Source: an uncultured Pseudodesulfovibrio sp.
GTDB lineage: Bacteria; Desulfobacterota; Desulfovibrionia; Desulfovibrionales; Desulfovibrionaceae
Length of the DNA: 64,000 bases
NCBI RefSeq assembly: GCF_963675635.1
Contig: NZ_OY776488.1
Location: 186,001-250,000, forward strand
Direction of reading: 5' to 3'
Shown: in pieces, positions 54,607 to 63,791 of the stretch
Position numbering within the stretch: the first letter of the stretch is position 1
Layout: the number at the start of each line of letters is the position of its first letter
Program-made: the position numbers and the translations under genes
The notes under the pieces: generated by a model
What the model was told of the DNA's origin: nothing
The model's input: only the letters and a program-made list of their open reading frames with translations
Databases searched by the model: none

Positions 54607-56286
54607 ATGAATGAGAAAGCCATGTTTTCCGGAGTTCACAGGCTGCTTTTTATTTCCATGATAATCGTTCCGGCCGTTCCGTTGTTTCTGGCCGCCGCAA
54701 TCGGGTATTACTCATATGTTGGTACTACGAAGAAATTTGCTACCAATGCAATAGAGCAGGTTGCTGTCGACCACAGGAATATGATTGCGGATTTTCTTGA
54801 TGAACGCCGAACAGACCTCGAAACGCTTCTGGCGCTCGTGAACATTGATGTATTGCGCGGGCCTGTCGGACAGGCTGAGATCAGTCGAATACTCCGGGCT
54901 TCCGGCAGCGTATTTCAGGACATGGGGGTTATCGACCCCACTGGCCGACAGATAGCTTACAGTGGGCCGTATGCTTTGGTTGGGAAGGTATATGCGGATG
55001 CTGCCTGGTTTAAAGAGACCCTTAAACATGGGTATTACATCAGTGATGTTTTTCTCGGTTATAGAAATGTCCCGCATTTTATCGTTGCGGTTGCTCGCCG
55101 AATTCAGGGCAAGACATGGGTATTGAGGGCGACCATTGATTCCAAGTTGTTTGGTCGTCTTGTCGAACAGGTGAGTATTGGAGATTCAGGGGAAGCATAT
55201 ATTCTGAACAGAGATGGTTATTTACAAACCGATCGCCGTTCACACGGTGAGTTGCTGGAGCGTGACGACTTTAATTATCCAACCCATGAAGGGTCAGTCA
55301 TGGCGTTTACCGGAAAGGATGGTGGGGCTGAGTATTTGTTTGCCTCGGCAACCATGAATGACGGGAAATGGCGTCTGGTTGTTCGTCAGAAAAAGGAAGA
55401 AGCCTTTCAATCCACCATGGCAGCGGTGTATACGGTTTTGTTGATACTCGTGTGCGGCGGCGTGGTTATCGTGTTTCTTGCCGTGATAGTGAGCCGAAGA
55501 GTTTGGGATACTTTGCACAGGCAGGCAGAGGAAGTCTGTGTCTTGGAAAATCAATTACTTCAAGCCGCCCGTTTGGCGGAGCTGGGTGAAATGGCGGCAG
55601 GATTCGCTCATGAAATCAATAATCCCTTACAGGTTATGAAGACTGACACCGCTCTATTGGAAATAACTTTGAGTGATCTGGTGGAAAAAGGCACAGATCC
55701 GGTTCTATGCGCCGAAGCACAGGAAGTTGTCGATCAGTTCTCAATTCAGATTGGCCGGTGTGCGGCCATAACCCGTGAGATCCTCCGCTTCGGGAGGCAT
55801 GATGCGCCGGAGTTGCAGCCTGTAGTTCTGACACAATATATCCCCGAAGTCGGAGCAATGGTGCAGACCAAGGCGGAAGTGCATGGTATAGATCTTCATT
55901 TTGAAGTGGATGCGAATGCTCCGACCATATCGGCAGACCCCGGACAGTTGCAGCAGGTCATGATCAACTTACTGAACAATGCCATTTATGCCGTGGTGGA
56001 CAGACATGGAACCGAAGGCGGTGAGATTGCTGTTTCCGTAAAGAATATTCAGGGAAGTGCCGTCATCCGGGTTGCTGATAATGGGACCGGGATGACTCAG
56101 GAAGTTCAGAATAAGATATTTATTCCTTTCTACACGACAAAGCCTCCGGGAAAAGGCACGGGCATGGGGCTTCCTGTGTGCCACACGATCATTGATTCAC
56201 TCGGCGGTGAATTGGCTGTGGAAAGTGTCCGAGGAGAAGGGAGCACATTCGTTATTACGTTACCGGGCTTGAATTCCAAGCCCTGA
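54607..56286 (+). CDS. Cache-domain sensor histidine kinase
   Basis: 559 residues from MNEKAMFSG; the ribosome site is weak. Two membrane helices (near residues 15-40 and 275-300) enclose a periplasmic dCache sensor (DFLDERRTDLETLLALVN, then the ligand pocket region). A HisKA domain with GEMAAGFAHEINNPLQVM carries the phospho-acceptor His. HATPase motifs are INLLNNAIYAV, VADNGTGMT and GTGMGLPV. It has no receiver of its own; the stand-alone receivers at 59652 and 60109 are possible partners. Confidence 0.88.
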   Translation: MNEKAMFSGVHRLLFISMIIVPAVPLFLAAAIGYYSYVGTTKKFATNAIEQVAVDHRNMIADFLDERRTDLETLLALVNIDVLRGPVGQAEISRILRASGSVFQDMGVIDPTGRQIAYSGPYALVGKVYADAAWFKETLKHGYYISDVFLGYRNVPHFIVAVARRIQGKTWVLRATIDSKLFGRLVEQVSIGDSGEAYILNRDGYLQTDRRSHGELLERDDFNYPTHEGSVMAFTGKDGGAEYLFASATMNDGKWRLVVRQKKEEAFQSTMAAVYTVLLILVCGGVVIVFLAVIVSRRVWDTLHRQAEEVCVLENQLLQAARLAELGEMAAGFAHEINNPLQVMKTDTALLEITLSDLVEKGTDPVLCAEAQEVVDQFSIQIGRCAAITREILRFGRHDAPELQPVVLTQYIPEVGAMVQTKAEVHGIDLHFEVDANAPTISADPGQLQQVMINLLNNAIYAVVDRHGTEGGEIAVSVKNIQGSAVIRVADNGTGMTQEVQNKIFIPFYTTKPPGKGTGMGLPVCHTIIDSLGGELAVESVRGEGSTFVITLPGLNSKP

Positions 56287-56299
56287 TGGGCAGTGGGTT

Positions 56300-59200
56300 C
56301 TAGGTGTCAGGCTGTCTCCTGTAGTGGGCTGCCAACGTATCAAGTTCGTGCAGATAGTCAGGGTATCTGAGCAGATAGAATGCCAGAGCCTTGGGGAAGT
56401 TCCGTCCGACCAGCCCGTCCACGAAGAGACGCGCAATGGTTTTCTCTTGTGAAAGAATCTGTTGGGACGCAATGAACACTTCCAGCTCATCCCGGTTCAT
56501 GTTTTCCAGAGCCAACCTGAGCGCTTCGCGCGCTCTTGGTTTGTACGTACGAATATAGAGCAGATCGAGCGCATTCGCGATGACTTCCGGGACATGGCTT
56601 GGAGTTGATTCCTCGGATAGTTGAATAAACTCATCCGGTGAATTCAATGTGCCAAGCATGTCTCTGGTAGGATATTTGATTTCCAGCCGAGAGAATATTT
56701 CGATGACCTGTTTGATTTTTTCAGAATAGTCCCAATGACGCATGGCGATATTGTTGCCACGGTCGGCAAGCCCTTCAATAACACCGGCAACGCAGTCTGA
56801 AGCCAGTTTGGATATGACTGCTGCCCAGAGTTGAAGGATCGCAGCTACATCCGCGGCCCCGGAAGCGATCAGGATTGCTCCGACTCCCCAGTTTAAGAGC
56901 ATAGCTACCGGAATAGACAGGACACTTCTGAAGAAATTACCGATAGCCGCTTTTCGCGGGAGCCCCCTGATGATGTTATGACTTGAAATGTATACTCCGT
57001 TCGTGAGCGCCATAATGGTGTATAGAAGGAGGGGACTGGTCATGGTGGTAATGCCGAACCCCTGATCGAGTACGACTGATTTACACAGCCAGTCGAGCAG
57101 CGGTACCGAGAAACCAGTGTAAAGCAGTGAGTCTGAAATGCGTTCCCAGTTAATGTAGTCATTCCAACTCAGATACGGTGAGCGTCGAAGACCACCGCCG
57201 CCAAGAACGGATTGGATGACATTTCGCAGACCCGTGATTGAGAACCAGATAACACCGCCAAGATACGCCAGCACCCACCAGTCCTTGGTCAACGAGAATG
57301 TCAGGAACGCAGGGATGAAACCTATGAGGATTTTGGCCGCATTCTTGAGTGTTGTGTTGAGTGTGCCTGTTGACTTGCGATGTGGAGATTTTTCATCATC
57401 ATAGAGACTCAGGCCGTTCCCTTCCTGATTTATGCCGCCCAGAGAGACGACATTGCCACATCCTTCGTTGTCGACATGGTATCCGGCAATGTGCCAACTG
57501 TGTTTTGTTTTGCACATTATGTTTCGCAGTCCGGGCATGTGGCAGAGAGTTTTGGCAATACCTTTCGAGCGCACGAGTCGATTGCGCGGCGGAATAAATT
57601 CAATGGACTGAGTTGTATCTCCTGACACTGGAATGCAGTTTGCCATAGGTCTGTTTCTGACTTCCTGCTGCGACCTGAGTGGGAGTGTGTCAACCACGGC
57701 GAACCCCATCCCATGGGAGCGTGTCGATCGTCCTGTGGAACCACTGCCAATTTTTGTCTTGAGCGGTGTGCGCTTGTAGTATTCAAGGAGTGCGCTGAAA
57801 TCGGAAAGGATGGGCATCAGCCGTTCAGCTTTTTCTTCTGCCTCAATTGTCTTTTTTTCATGTAACTGGCCGATGCATTGACGAATCGTCCGCTTGAGTG
57901 TGACAGCGTTTTGTTCGTTCAGAGAGCGTTGCAACAGACTGAAAGGCTTGCGCTGACGGACGATGAATTCGGTCAGACATTTGATGTTGAAGACTTCAAA
58001 GTGTGAAATTCGTCCTTTGCAATCATACAGCAGTTCAATGGCATCGGACAGGTCTAGTTCTGAAAGGATCAATGTCAATTGGCTTGTATGACTGACCCGT
58101 CGCAGTCTGAGGGTCAGTTTCGCAGGGGAAAGTTGCAACAATTCAGGACCGGAACCATCGGAAGATGGCGTGTCAGGATCAGGAATGTCCGGGTTTTCCT
58201 GAGGAACGAGATATCGGGCGACAATCGTATCTGCATCAAGTGAATCAAGTGATTCCAGTTGCATGGCGATAGAAGCCATAGTGTCATAGTCAATATTCTC
58301 ATTCGCGTTTTCTCTCTTCAGTTCTGCCACGCGTTCAGCGAACAGCGGAAGAGCCACTTCATGAATATGACTGCCGAGGTGAAAAATTGACGGCTGCCCG
58401 GTACCGATTGTTTTGGCAACATCCTTGTAATCAATGCATGGCAGACAGATGCCGAATTCCTGATGAATTGATTTCCTGTGTACGTCGTTGAATGCCTCGG
58501 TGGCAGCCTGCACATATGCGGTTCTGTACGCCTGTACCTCGCGGCCCCGTTGCATCAGTTCCTGGACACTCTCCTGATTGAAAAAACTGTCTACGTCTGC
58601 ATTGTCACGGAGTCCGTCTGGCCCCCAGACGATCTTGACGAACCTATCGCCATGTTTCGCCTTGTATTCGATGCCAACCGAGACTGAAATATCGAGAATG
58701 TGGGCCGAAGAAAAGAGTTCTCTGGCCACAGACGGTTCCATGAAGTCGTAATAGACGACTGTGAGGCGGCGGATACCCTTGATCCAGGCATCCATGATGA
58801 GATGGGTTGCCGACTTTCTGCCCTTGCTGTTGGCGTCGTGCACCCTATCGTCGAAAGTAACCTGATTCCATTCCTCAGGCATTTCAAGCAGATGATACTT
58901 TTTTAGTTGCTGCCGGATGAAACGTGTTTTTCCGATAGCTGCTTTTCTGAATTCGTGCGCCAGTTTCAACTGTTTGTCTTTATCATCTCTCGCTCGAATC
59001 AACTCCTTGCCGATTTGAAGGAGGACTCTGGCCCGGTTGTTGCGCATGCCACCACCGGCGGCGGACATAGTCTCGTCACGAAGTGCGATAAGGGCTTTTA
59101 TTCTGTCGGAAGCCTGATCAGATTTCAGGGATTGAAGCAGGTGCATGATCGCATAAGCGATTCTGAGTCCACGTTCAGCTGCAAGTTCCTTGATGCCGTG

Positions 59201-59326
59201 TGGCTTGAGATATGGCTCCAAAAGCGTTTTGAAATTGGATCTGTCGGCTTCTCTTGTCAAAAGATCATCAAGAATTTCAAGTAGCTTATAATCATTTTTA
59301 TCGTAGTGAAAAAGATCAGTCAGCAA
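56300..59326 (-). CDS. Large membrane protein of unknown function
   Basis: 1008 residues that I cannot assign with confidence. The N-terminal ~170 residues are helical and charged. At about 180-350 there is an alpha/beta-looking segment with Asp/His/Glu clusters (VVYYDFMEPSVARELF, SVGIEYKAKHGD, FHLGSHIHEVALPLF) reminiscent of PHP-type metal sites. A Cys-bearing stretch at about 590-650 (NCIPVSG, LCHMPGLRNIMCKTKHSWH) precedes four or five membrane segments at about 685-850 and a helical C-terminus. It is convergent with the kinase gene (14 bp apart). Confidence 0.75.
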   Translation of the reverse strand: MLTDLFHYDKNDYKLLEILDDLLTREADRSNFKTLLEPYLKPHGIKELAAERGLRIAYAIMHLLQSLKSDQASDRIKALIALRDETMSAAGGGMRNNRARVLLQIGKELIRARDDKDKQLKLAHEFRKAAIGKTRFIRQQLKKYHLLEMPEEWNQVTFDDRVHDANSKGRKSATHLIMDAWIKGIRRLTVVYYDFMEPSVARELFSSAHILDISVSVGIEYKAKHGDRFVKIVWGPDGLRDNADVDSFFNQESVQELMQRGREVQAYRTAYVQAATEAFNDVHRKSIHQEFGICLPCIDYKDVAKTIGTGQPSIFHLGSHIHEVALPLFAERVAELKRENANENIDYDTMASIAMQLESLDSLDADTIVARYLVPQENPDIPDPDTPSSDGSGPELLQLSPAKLTLRLRRVSHTSQLTLILSELDLSDAIELLYDCKGRISHFEVFNIKCLTEFIVRQRKPFSLLQRSLNEQNAVTLKRTIRQCIGQLHEKKTIEAEEKAERLMPILSDFSALLEYYKRTPLKTKIGSGSTGRSTRSHGMGFAVVDTLPLRSQQEVRNRPMANCIPVSGDTTQSIEFIPPRNRLVRSKGIAKTLCHMPGLRNIMCKTKHSWHIAGYHVDNEGCGNVVSLGGINQEGNGLSLYDDEKSPHRKSTGTLNTTLKNAAKILIGFIPAFLTFSLTKDWWVLAYLGGVIWFSITGLRNVIQSVLGGGGLRRSPYLSWNDYINWERISDSLLYTGFSVPLLDWLCKSVVLDQGFGITTMTSPLLLYTIMALTNGVYISSHNIIRGLPRKAAIGNFFRSVLSIPVAMLLNWGVGAILIASGAADVAAILQLWAAVISKLASDCVAGVIEGLADRGNNIAMRHWDYSEKIKQVIEIFSRLEIKYPTRDMLGTLNSPDEFIQLSEESTPSHVPEVIANALDLLYIRTYKPRAREALRLALENMNRDELEVFIASQQILSQEKTIARLFVDGLVGRNFPKALAFYLLRYPDYLHELDTLAAHYRRQPDT

Positions 59327-59387
59327 GGTGAGTCTCCGTGATTTTCGTTGGTGATGTTTGTTGTATACCGTGCATCATCCATGCCTT

Positions 59388-59411
59388 GCCATACTGTATG
59401 GCTTTTTTTTT
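59388..59411 (+). terminator. Orphan intrinsic terminator
   Basis: GCCATA-CTG-TATGGC followed by nine T, a textbook intrinsic terminator on the plus strand. No plus-strand gene precedes it; the 1008-residue gene starts 62 bp upstream on the other strand. Confidence 0.7.
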
Positions 59412-59581
59412 GTCTCGCATTTTTGTCTGCAATCATGGGGCGTAACAACTCCATGGAGCGACGCCTGTCTCTTTTCCTTTTGCATCGGTTTCCTTCGTAT
59501 ATTGCCTGATTTTGCATCTGGCAATACCGTTTCGCAACTCGTTTTGCTAATAAAAATCTCATTAAATCAAATAGTTATAAA

Positions 59582-59598
59582 TGGCACACGGGTTGCTA
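59582..59598 (+). promoter_or_regulatory. Sigma-54 promoter of the receiver/SLC13 operon
   Basis: TGGCAC-ACGGG-TTGCTA is a near-perfect -24/-12 element, almost identical to the one before the rnf unit at 28000. It lies about 55 bp upstream of the first receiver gene and rules out starts further upstream. Confidence 0.8.
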
Positions 59599-59651
59599 AA
59601 GAGAAGCCATTGTTCACGAATTATCAAGCAGGTCAAATAGACGGTGACACC

Positions 59652-60089
59652 ATGGAACAATTGAAAATTTTGCTTGTAGACGACGAAGAGCGTCTGCTCA
59701 GCACTACAAAAAAACTCTTCGAGAAAATGGGCATTTATGCCCTGACAGCTTCCTCCGGCAAGGATGCTCTTACTGTTCTGGAAGAGCAAGCAGTTGATGT
59801 CGTGTTTCTCGATATCAAGATGCCCGGCATGGACGGCATGGAAACGTTGCAGCGCATCAAGAAGAACTACCCCCTCATGGAAGTCATCATCCTGACCGGG
59901 CATGCCACCATGGAAACTGCGGTGGAATGTCTCAAGCTCGGTGCGCTGGATTATCTCATCAAGCCTGTCAGCATGAAAGATTTTCTCGGAAAAGCAGAGG
60001 AGGCTTTTGAAAAGGTAACGCTTCAGAAACAGAAAATTCATTCTGCCCGTATGGTCGATGCGACTGGGGGGCAGGGTGGTCTGCGTTAG
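59652..60089 (+). CDS. Single-domain response regulator
   Basis: 145 residues starting MEQLKILLVDDEERLL. The receiver is complete: acidic pair VDDE, phospho-acceptor Asp in VVFLDIKMPGMDG, Thr in ILTGHA and Lys in DYLIKPVS. There is a short C-terminal extension and no output domain. It acts by protein contact or phosphotransfer. It is followed by a second receiver gene 19 bp on, and the kinase at 54607 is a possible donor. Confidence 0.88.
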   Translation: MEQLKILLVDDEERLLSTTKKLFEKMGIYALTASSGKDALTVLEEQAVDVVFLDIKMPGMDGMETLQRIKKNYPLMEVIILTGHATMETAVECLKLGALDYLIKPVSMKDFLGKAEEAFEKVTLQKQKIHSARMVDATGGQGGLR

Positions 60090-60108
60090 ATAACATTAGG
60101 AGGTTGAA

Positions 60109-61008
60109 ATGGTTAAAATCAAGGTCCTCATGGTTGATGATGAGGAACGCTTCCGTACCACGACGGCTAAGATATTGGCCCGTAAGGGATTTGAAACAAT
60201 ACTTGCAGAGAGTGGTGAAGAGGCTTTGGACAAATTGGACCAGAGTCCCGACGTGGTGATTCTGGACGTCAAGATGAGTGGACTGGATGGGCATGCCACT
60301 CTGAAGATCATCAAGGAACGTCAGCCGGATACGCCGGTCATAATGCTGACCGGACACGGAGATGTCCCCGGCGCACGCAAAGCCTATGAGACGGGTGCCT
60401 TCGACTATCTGGCAAAACCCTGCGACGTGGACCTGTTGAGCGCCAAAATTCAGGACGCTTACGAGTACGCAACCAAAGTCGCTTATATCGAAAAAATGGC
60501 CGGGGACATCATGATTCCCCTTGAAAGATATACGAGAATCGACGTCAACAGCACTGTCCGTGACGCGATTGCCGCTCTTGAAACTGCCATGCGTGAGTTC
60601 CTGGCAACGGATCGACTCATGGATACCGGCCATCGTTCCGTGTTGGTGACCGGACCTAATAATGATGTTGTCGGTTTGCTCAGTCCGCTGGATCTCATTG
60701 ATGCCATCAGACCCGAGTATCTCTCGGCACCGAAGCCTTCAATGGCCGATACGCTGCAATATTCCACCATGTTCTGGCAAGGCCTGTTCACTTCCAGAGT
60801 CAAGGAAATAGTGGACAAACCAGTCCAGACATTCATGTCCGATTATCTTCCCGTCATCGATGCACAGGCCAACCTCATGGAAGTTGCCAACACCATGGTG
60901 ACGCTTCCTGCGCGGCGCATGCTGGTCCAGGACAATGGGAAGGATGTGGGTATCGTCCGTGAGCAGGAGCTGTTTTACGAGGTCGCAAAGATCATTTCAT
61001 CCAGCTGA
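60109..61008 (+). CDS. Response regulator with CBS-pair domain
   Basis: 299 residues. The N-terminal receiver has MVDDEERF, VVILDVKMSGLDG, IMLTGHGD and YLAKPCD. Residues about 130-295 look like two CBS motifs (MIPLERYTRIDVNSTVRDAIAAL, RSVLVTGPNNDVVGLLSPLDLIDAI, FMSDYLPVIDAQANLMEVANTM, RRMLVQDNGKDVGIVREQELF). CBS pairs bind adenine nucleotides, so the protein may combine phosphorylation with energy-state sensing. It sits directly before the SLC13 transporter gene, whose activity or expression it may control. Confidence 0.8.
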   Translation: MVKIKVLMVDDEERFRTTTAKILARKGFETILAESGEEALDKLDQSPDVVILDVKMSGLDGHATLKIIKERQPDTPVIMLTGHGDVPGARKAYETGAFDYLAKPCDVDLLSAKIQDAYEYATKVAYIEKMAGDIMIPLERYTRIDVNSTVRDAIAALETAMREFLATDRLMDTGHRSVLVTGPNNDVVGLLSPLDLIDAIRPEYLSAPKPSMADTLQYSTMFWQGLFTSRVKEIVDKPVQTFMSDYLPVIDAQANLMEVANTMVTLPARRMLVQDNGKDVGIVREQELFYEVAKIISSS

Positions 61009-61041
61009 CTTTGATTGAAGTTCAACACACAGAGGTTAACA

Positions 61042-62892
61042 ATGGCTCAAGAAAAGAAAAAGGCGACCGGTTACGATAAGTTCGTCAATTGGAAGCTGTT
61101 AATAATTCCGGTTATTCTGTTTACTGTGATCCTTCTTCTTCCGATTCCCGACGGCATGAAAAACGTAGGAATGCAGTATTCGGTCGGTCCCAAAGTCGTA
61201 ACCCAATATATTGCACAGGAAGTTTTCGGCAAGAAAAGTGCTGATTGTACACAGTGGGAAGTGCTGACCGCTCGCATGATGGAACAGAACATGCGTATGG
61301 GCGCTCTGTCAAAAGAGCGGTTCGTCAAGCGTGATCTGAAGTGGGCCAAGAAATACAAGATCCCTGCTGATTCAACCAATTTTCAACGGGCCATGCAATA
61401 TGTAGTGGAGTCCATTCCCCCTGAAACCTATAGGGCTATCATGAAAAGTGCCTTCGATCTAAGGACGAAGGGACTTGAATATGACAACTTGTCGGATAAG
61501 GATAAGGTCAATGCCGACAAGGGGGCATGGAAGATCAAGGTCGCCATCGCTCTGGTGGTATTCGTTGTCTTCTGCTTCATGACCGAGTGCATGCCTCTTC
61601 CGGGCGTAGCCTTCTGTATCGGTCTGATTCTCGTCTTTTCAGGAGTTGTCTCACGAAGTCAGGTCGCCGGTCTGTACTGGTCTGATGCCTGCTGGTTTAT
61701 CATGGGTTCGCTCATGTTTGCAGCAGCCTTTGTCAAGACAGGTGTGGACAAGCGCATGTGCTTGATGATGTTCCGCAAATTGGCGGTGCCTAACGTGCGA
61801 TGGATTACGTTGATCTTCTTTATCGTGATCAGTCCGCTGGCGGCGTTCATTTCCGACCATGCCCTGGCAGCCATGTTCCTCCCCATCGGTATGCTGCTCT
61901 ATCAGAACAGCCTGACCGATGAAGTCCCTGAGGACAAGGAACTCGCCAAGATGCTGATGATTACCATCGCAATGGCGTGTAACATCGGTGGCCCCGGCGC
62001 TCCGTCCGGCGGTGCTCGTAACGTTATCATGATGACATATCTCAGCGACATGTTCGGCATGGACATTGGGTACGCCCAGTGGATCGCCTATTGTATGCCG
62101 TTTGTTATTGTCATGATTCCGATCACATGGCTCGTAACCAACATGATCTTCAAGCCTCGTATTACGTCTCTTGCTCCGGCAATGCGCCATCTTGAAGGTG
62201 AAATCAACAAGATGGGTAAGTGGAACAAGCATCAGATATGGGCAATGATCATCTTCGTGGTCATGGTTTTCGGATGGTTCACAGAGAAGGCCTTCTTCCA
62301 GATGGGAATATACCCAATTCGTCTTGGCATCGGCGTCATCGCGGTTGCCGGCGCTGTGGCCTACTTGCTGGCCGGTGTTGTCAACTGGCGTGATTATCAG
62401 GAAAAAGTCGATTGGGGTGTTGTTTGGTTGTACGCGGGTGCTATCATCTTCGGTCGCACTCTTGATGTCACTGGTGCTGCCTACTGGCTGGCACAGTCCG
62501 TCATCGACATGCTGGCACCGTTGGGCATGAGTCAGGGTATCCCGCTGATGCTTACCTCAAACGGATTGACAGCAGTCCTTACCAACCTGATGGCTGATGG
62601 TCCGGCCGCTGCCGCAGTCGGTCCTATCACTCTCAACATGGCGAGTATCGTCCATCCAGGAACCACGTTCCTGCCGTTCATGGCAATGGCAACAGCTGTA
62701 TCTTCATCGTTTGCCTACTGCCTGATCATCGGTACGCCGCCGAACGCTATCGTGTATGCCTCCGGGTATCTGGAACCCAAGGACTATCTCCGTGTCGGTG
62801 TCCCGATGTGGTTTATCGCCAACATCATGATCGTGGTGCTGACAGCCGTGTACTGGACCGGAATAGGATTCAACGATCTACCATCGTTCTGA
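61042..62892 (+). CDS. SLC13/DASS family anion symporter
   Basis: 616 residues from MAQEKKKATGYDK, with AGAGGT seven bases before it. One N-terminal membrane helix is followed by a soluble region (about 50-160). Then come some eleven helices with the DASS motifs GGPGAPSGGARNVIMM and the second hairpin TSNGLTAVLTNLMADGPAAAAVGP, and IIGTPPNAIVYASGY near the end. Family members couple Na+ to dicarboxylate or sulfate uptake. In a sulfate reducer either sulfate or a C4-dicarboxylate is plausible. Confidence 0.88.
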   Translation: MAQEKKKATGYDKFVNWKLLIIPVILFTVILLLPIPDGMKNVGMQYSVGPKVVTQYIAQEVFGKKSADCTQWEVLTARMMEQNMRMGALSKERFVKRDLKWAKKYKIPADSTNFQRAMQYVVESIPPETYRAIMKSAFDLRTKGLEYDNLSDKDKVNADKGAWKIKVAIALVVFVVFCFMTECMPLPGVAFCIGLILVFSGVVSRSQVAGLYWSDACWFIMGSLMFAAAFVKTGVDKRMCLMMFRKLAVPNVRWITLIFFIVISPLAAFISDHALAAMFLPIGMLLYQNSLTDEVPEDKELAKMLMITIAMACNIGGPGAPSGGARNVIMMTYLSDMFGMDIGYAQWIAYCMPFVIVMIPITWLVTNMIFKPRITSLAPAMRHLEGEINKMGKWNKHQIWAMIIFVVMVFGWFTEKAFFQMGIYPIRLGIGVIAVAGAVAYLLAGVVNWRDYQEKVDWGVVWLYAGAIIFGRTLDVTGAAYWLAQSVIDMLAPLGMSQGIPLMLTSNGLTAVLTNLMADGPAAAAVGPITLNMASIVHPGTTFLPFMAMATAVSSSFAYCLIIGTPPNAIVYASGYLEPKDYLRVGVPMWFIANIMIVVLTAVYWTGIGFNDLPSF

Positions 62893-62965
62893 CGATGCTG
62901 AAATAACCGTTAAAACCGGCGGCCCGTCCTACGGGCGGGTCGTCGGCCTTAACAGGAGAAGACCA

Positions 62966-63115
62966 ATGAGACAGGCAAAAAACAGTGAAAAGACTTTCGT
63001 TCATGAAAAGGGCGTGACGTATTTTTCAAAGCATACCGAACGGCGCGTGCTGTTTGTTATGACCATGGCAATGCTCATCTGGGGTGTTGTCGAATATTCA
63101 AAGGATCTCTTTTAG
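62966..63115 (+). CDS. 49-residue single-span membrane peptide
   Basis: Small open frame with AGGAGAAG six bases before the ATG. It has a hydrophilic, basic N-terminus, then one membrane segment VLFVMTMAMLIWGVVEY. It stands between the SLC13 gene (73 bp) and the Yip1 gene (12 bp). Small single-span peptides often join transporters; here that is inference from position. Confidence 0.65.
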   Translation: MRQAKNSEKTFVHEKGVTYFSKHTERRVLFVMTMAMLIWGVVEYSKDLF

Positions 63116-63127
63116 GGAGCAGGAACA

Positions 63128-63682
63128 ATGAAAGCAACATGTGCAGCAGACGCCAGAATGGGCATCAGGGAATACTTCGACGTCATTTTTACTGTCATGC
63201 GGTCCCCGGCCCGGCATTTTGAACGGGTCGCATCGGAGTCCGGATCGCGTCGTGCTCTGTTCTTTCTCATGATTTCTGGAATTTTCTATTGTTCCGTGAG
63301 CATGACCTATTTCTTTGAAAACTCGTTGGTCATGGGTGTCGTCATGATGGCCAACGCGGTGCTCATGCCCGCTCTTGGAGCGGTCTTCAGCTTCATCCTT
63401 CTAGGAATGACGGGACAGGGAAGAGTGCCGTACGGCAAAGTGTTTAACGTCTACGCTTATGCCAGCGGGGCGGTCATGGTCGTTTCCTGGATTCCGGGAC
63501 TCGCCATCGTGATGGAACCCGTTCGGGCCGTGCTCGTGGCTATAGGGCTGTTCAAGGTGGCGGAAGTCAGCAAGCTCAAGGCCGTCTTCATCGTTGTGAT
63601 GACAGCGTTTCTGCTGTTGGTGTTTTTCTGGGCTGCGGCTCCTTTGGTTATCGAATTGCGAGATCTTTCTGTGAGGATGTGA
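63128..63682 (+). CDS. Yip1-like membrane protein
   Basis: 184 residues with a short N-terminal cytoplasmic helix (YFDVIFTVMRSPARHFERVASESG) and about five membrane segments. The arrangement, including MRSPARHF and the GAVFSFILLGMTGQGRVPYGKVFNVYAYASG region, fits the bacterial YIP1 family. The function is unknown. It is last in the sigma-54-driven transporter operon. Confidence 0.65.
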   Translation: MKATCAADARMGIREYFDVIFTVMRSPARHFERVASESGSRRALFFLMISGIFYCSVSMTYFFENSLVMGVVMMANAVLMPALGAVFSFILLGMTGQGRVPYGKVFNVYAYASGAVMVVSWIPGLAIVMEPVRAVLVAIGLFKVAEVSKLKAVFIVVMTAFLLLVFFWAAAPLVIELRDLSVRM

Positions 63683-63733
63683 CCGATTCGGCGCAAACGT
63701 ATTGGTGATTGCATTCCTTACCCTCCCCATCCA

Positions 63734-63760
63734 GGCCGGGGGCAAGCCCCGCCCCCGGCC
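63734..63760 (+). terminator. GC-rich hairpin before the last gene
   Basis: Perfect 10-bp arms GGCCGGGGGC (63734-63743) and GCCCCCGGCC (63751-63760). There is no U-run. It may end or attenuate the SLC13 operon, 52 bp after the Yip1 stop. Confidence 0.55.
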
Positions 63761-63791
63761 CAGGCATGAAAAGAGACGAGTGGAGATTCAT

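Noticed and set aside
59358-59651. Longer N-terminus for the first receiver protein
   Set aside because: It spans an intrinsic terminator and the sigma-54 promoter; MEQLKILLVDDE at 59652 is a normal receiver start.
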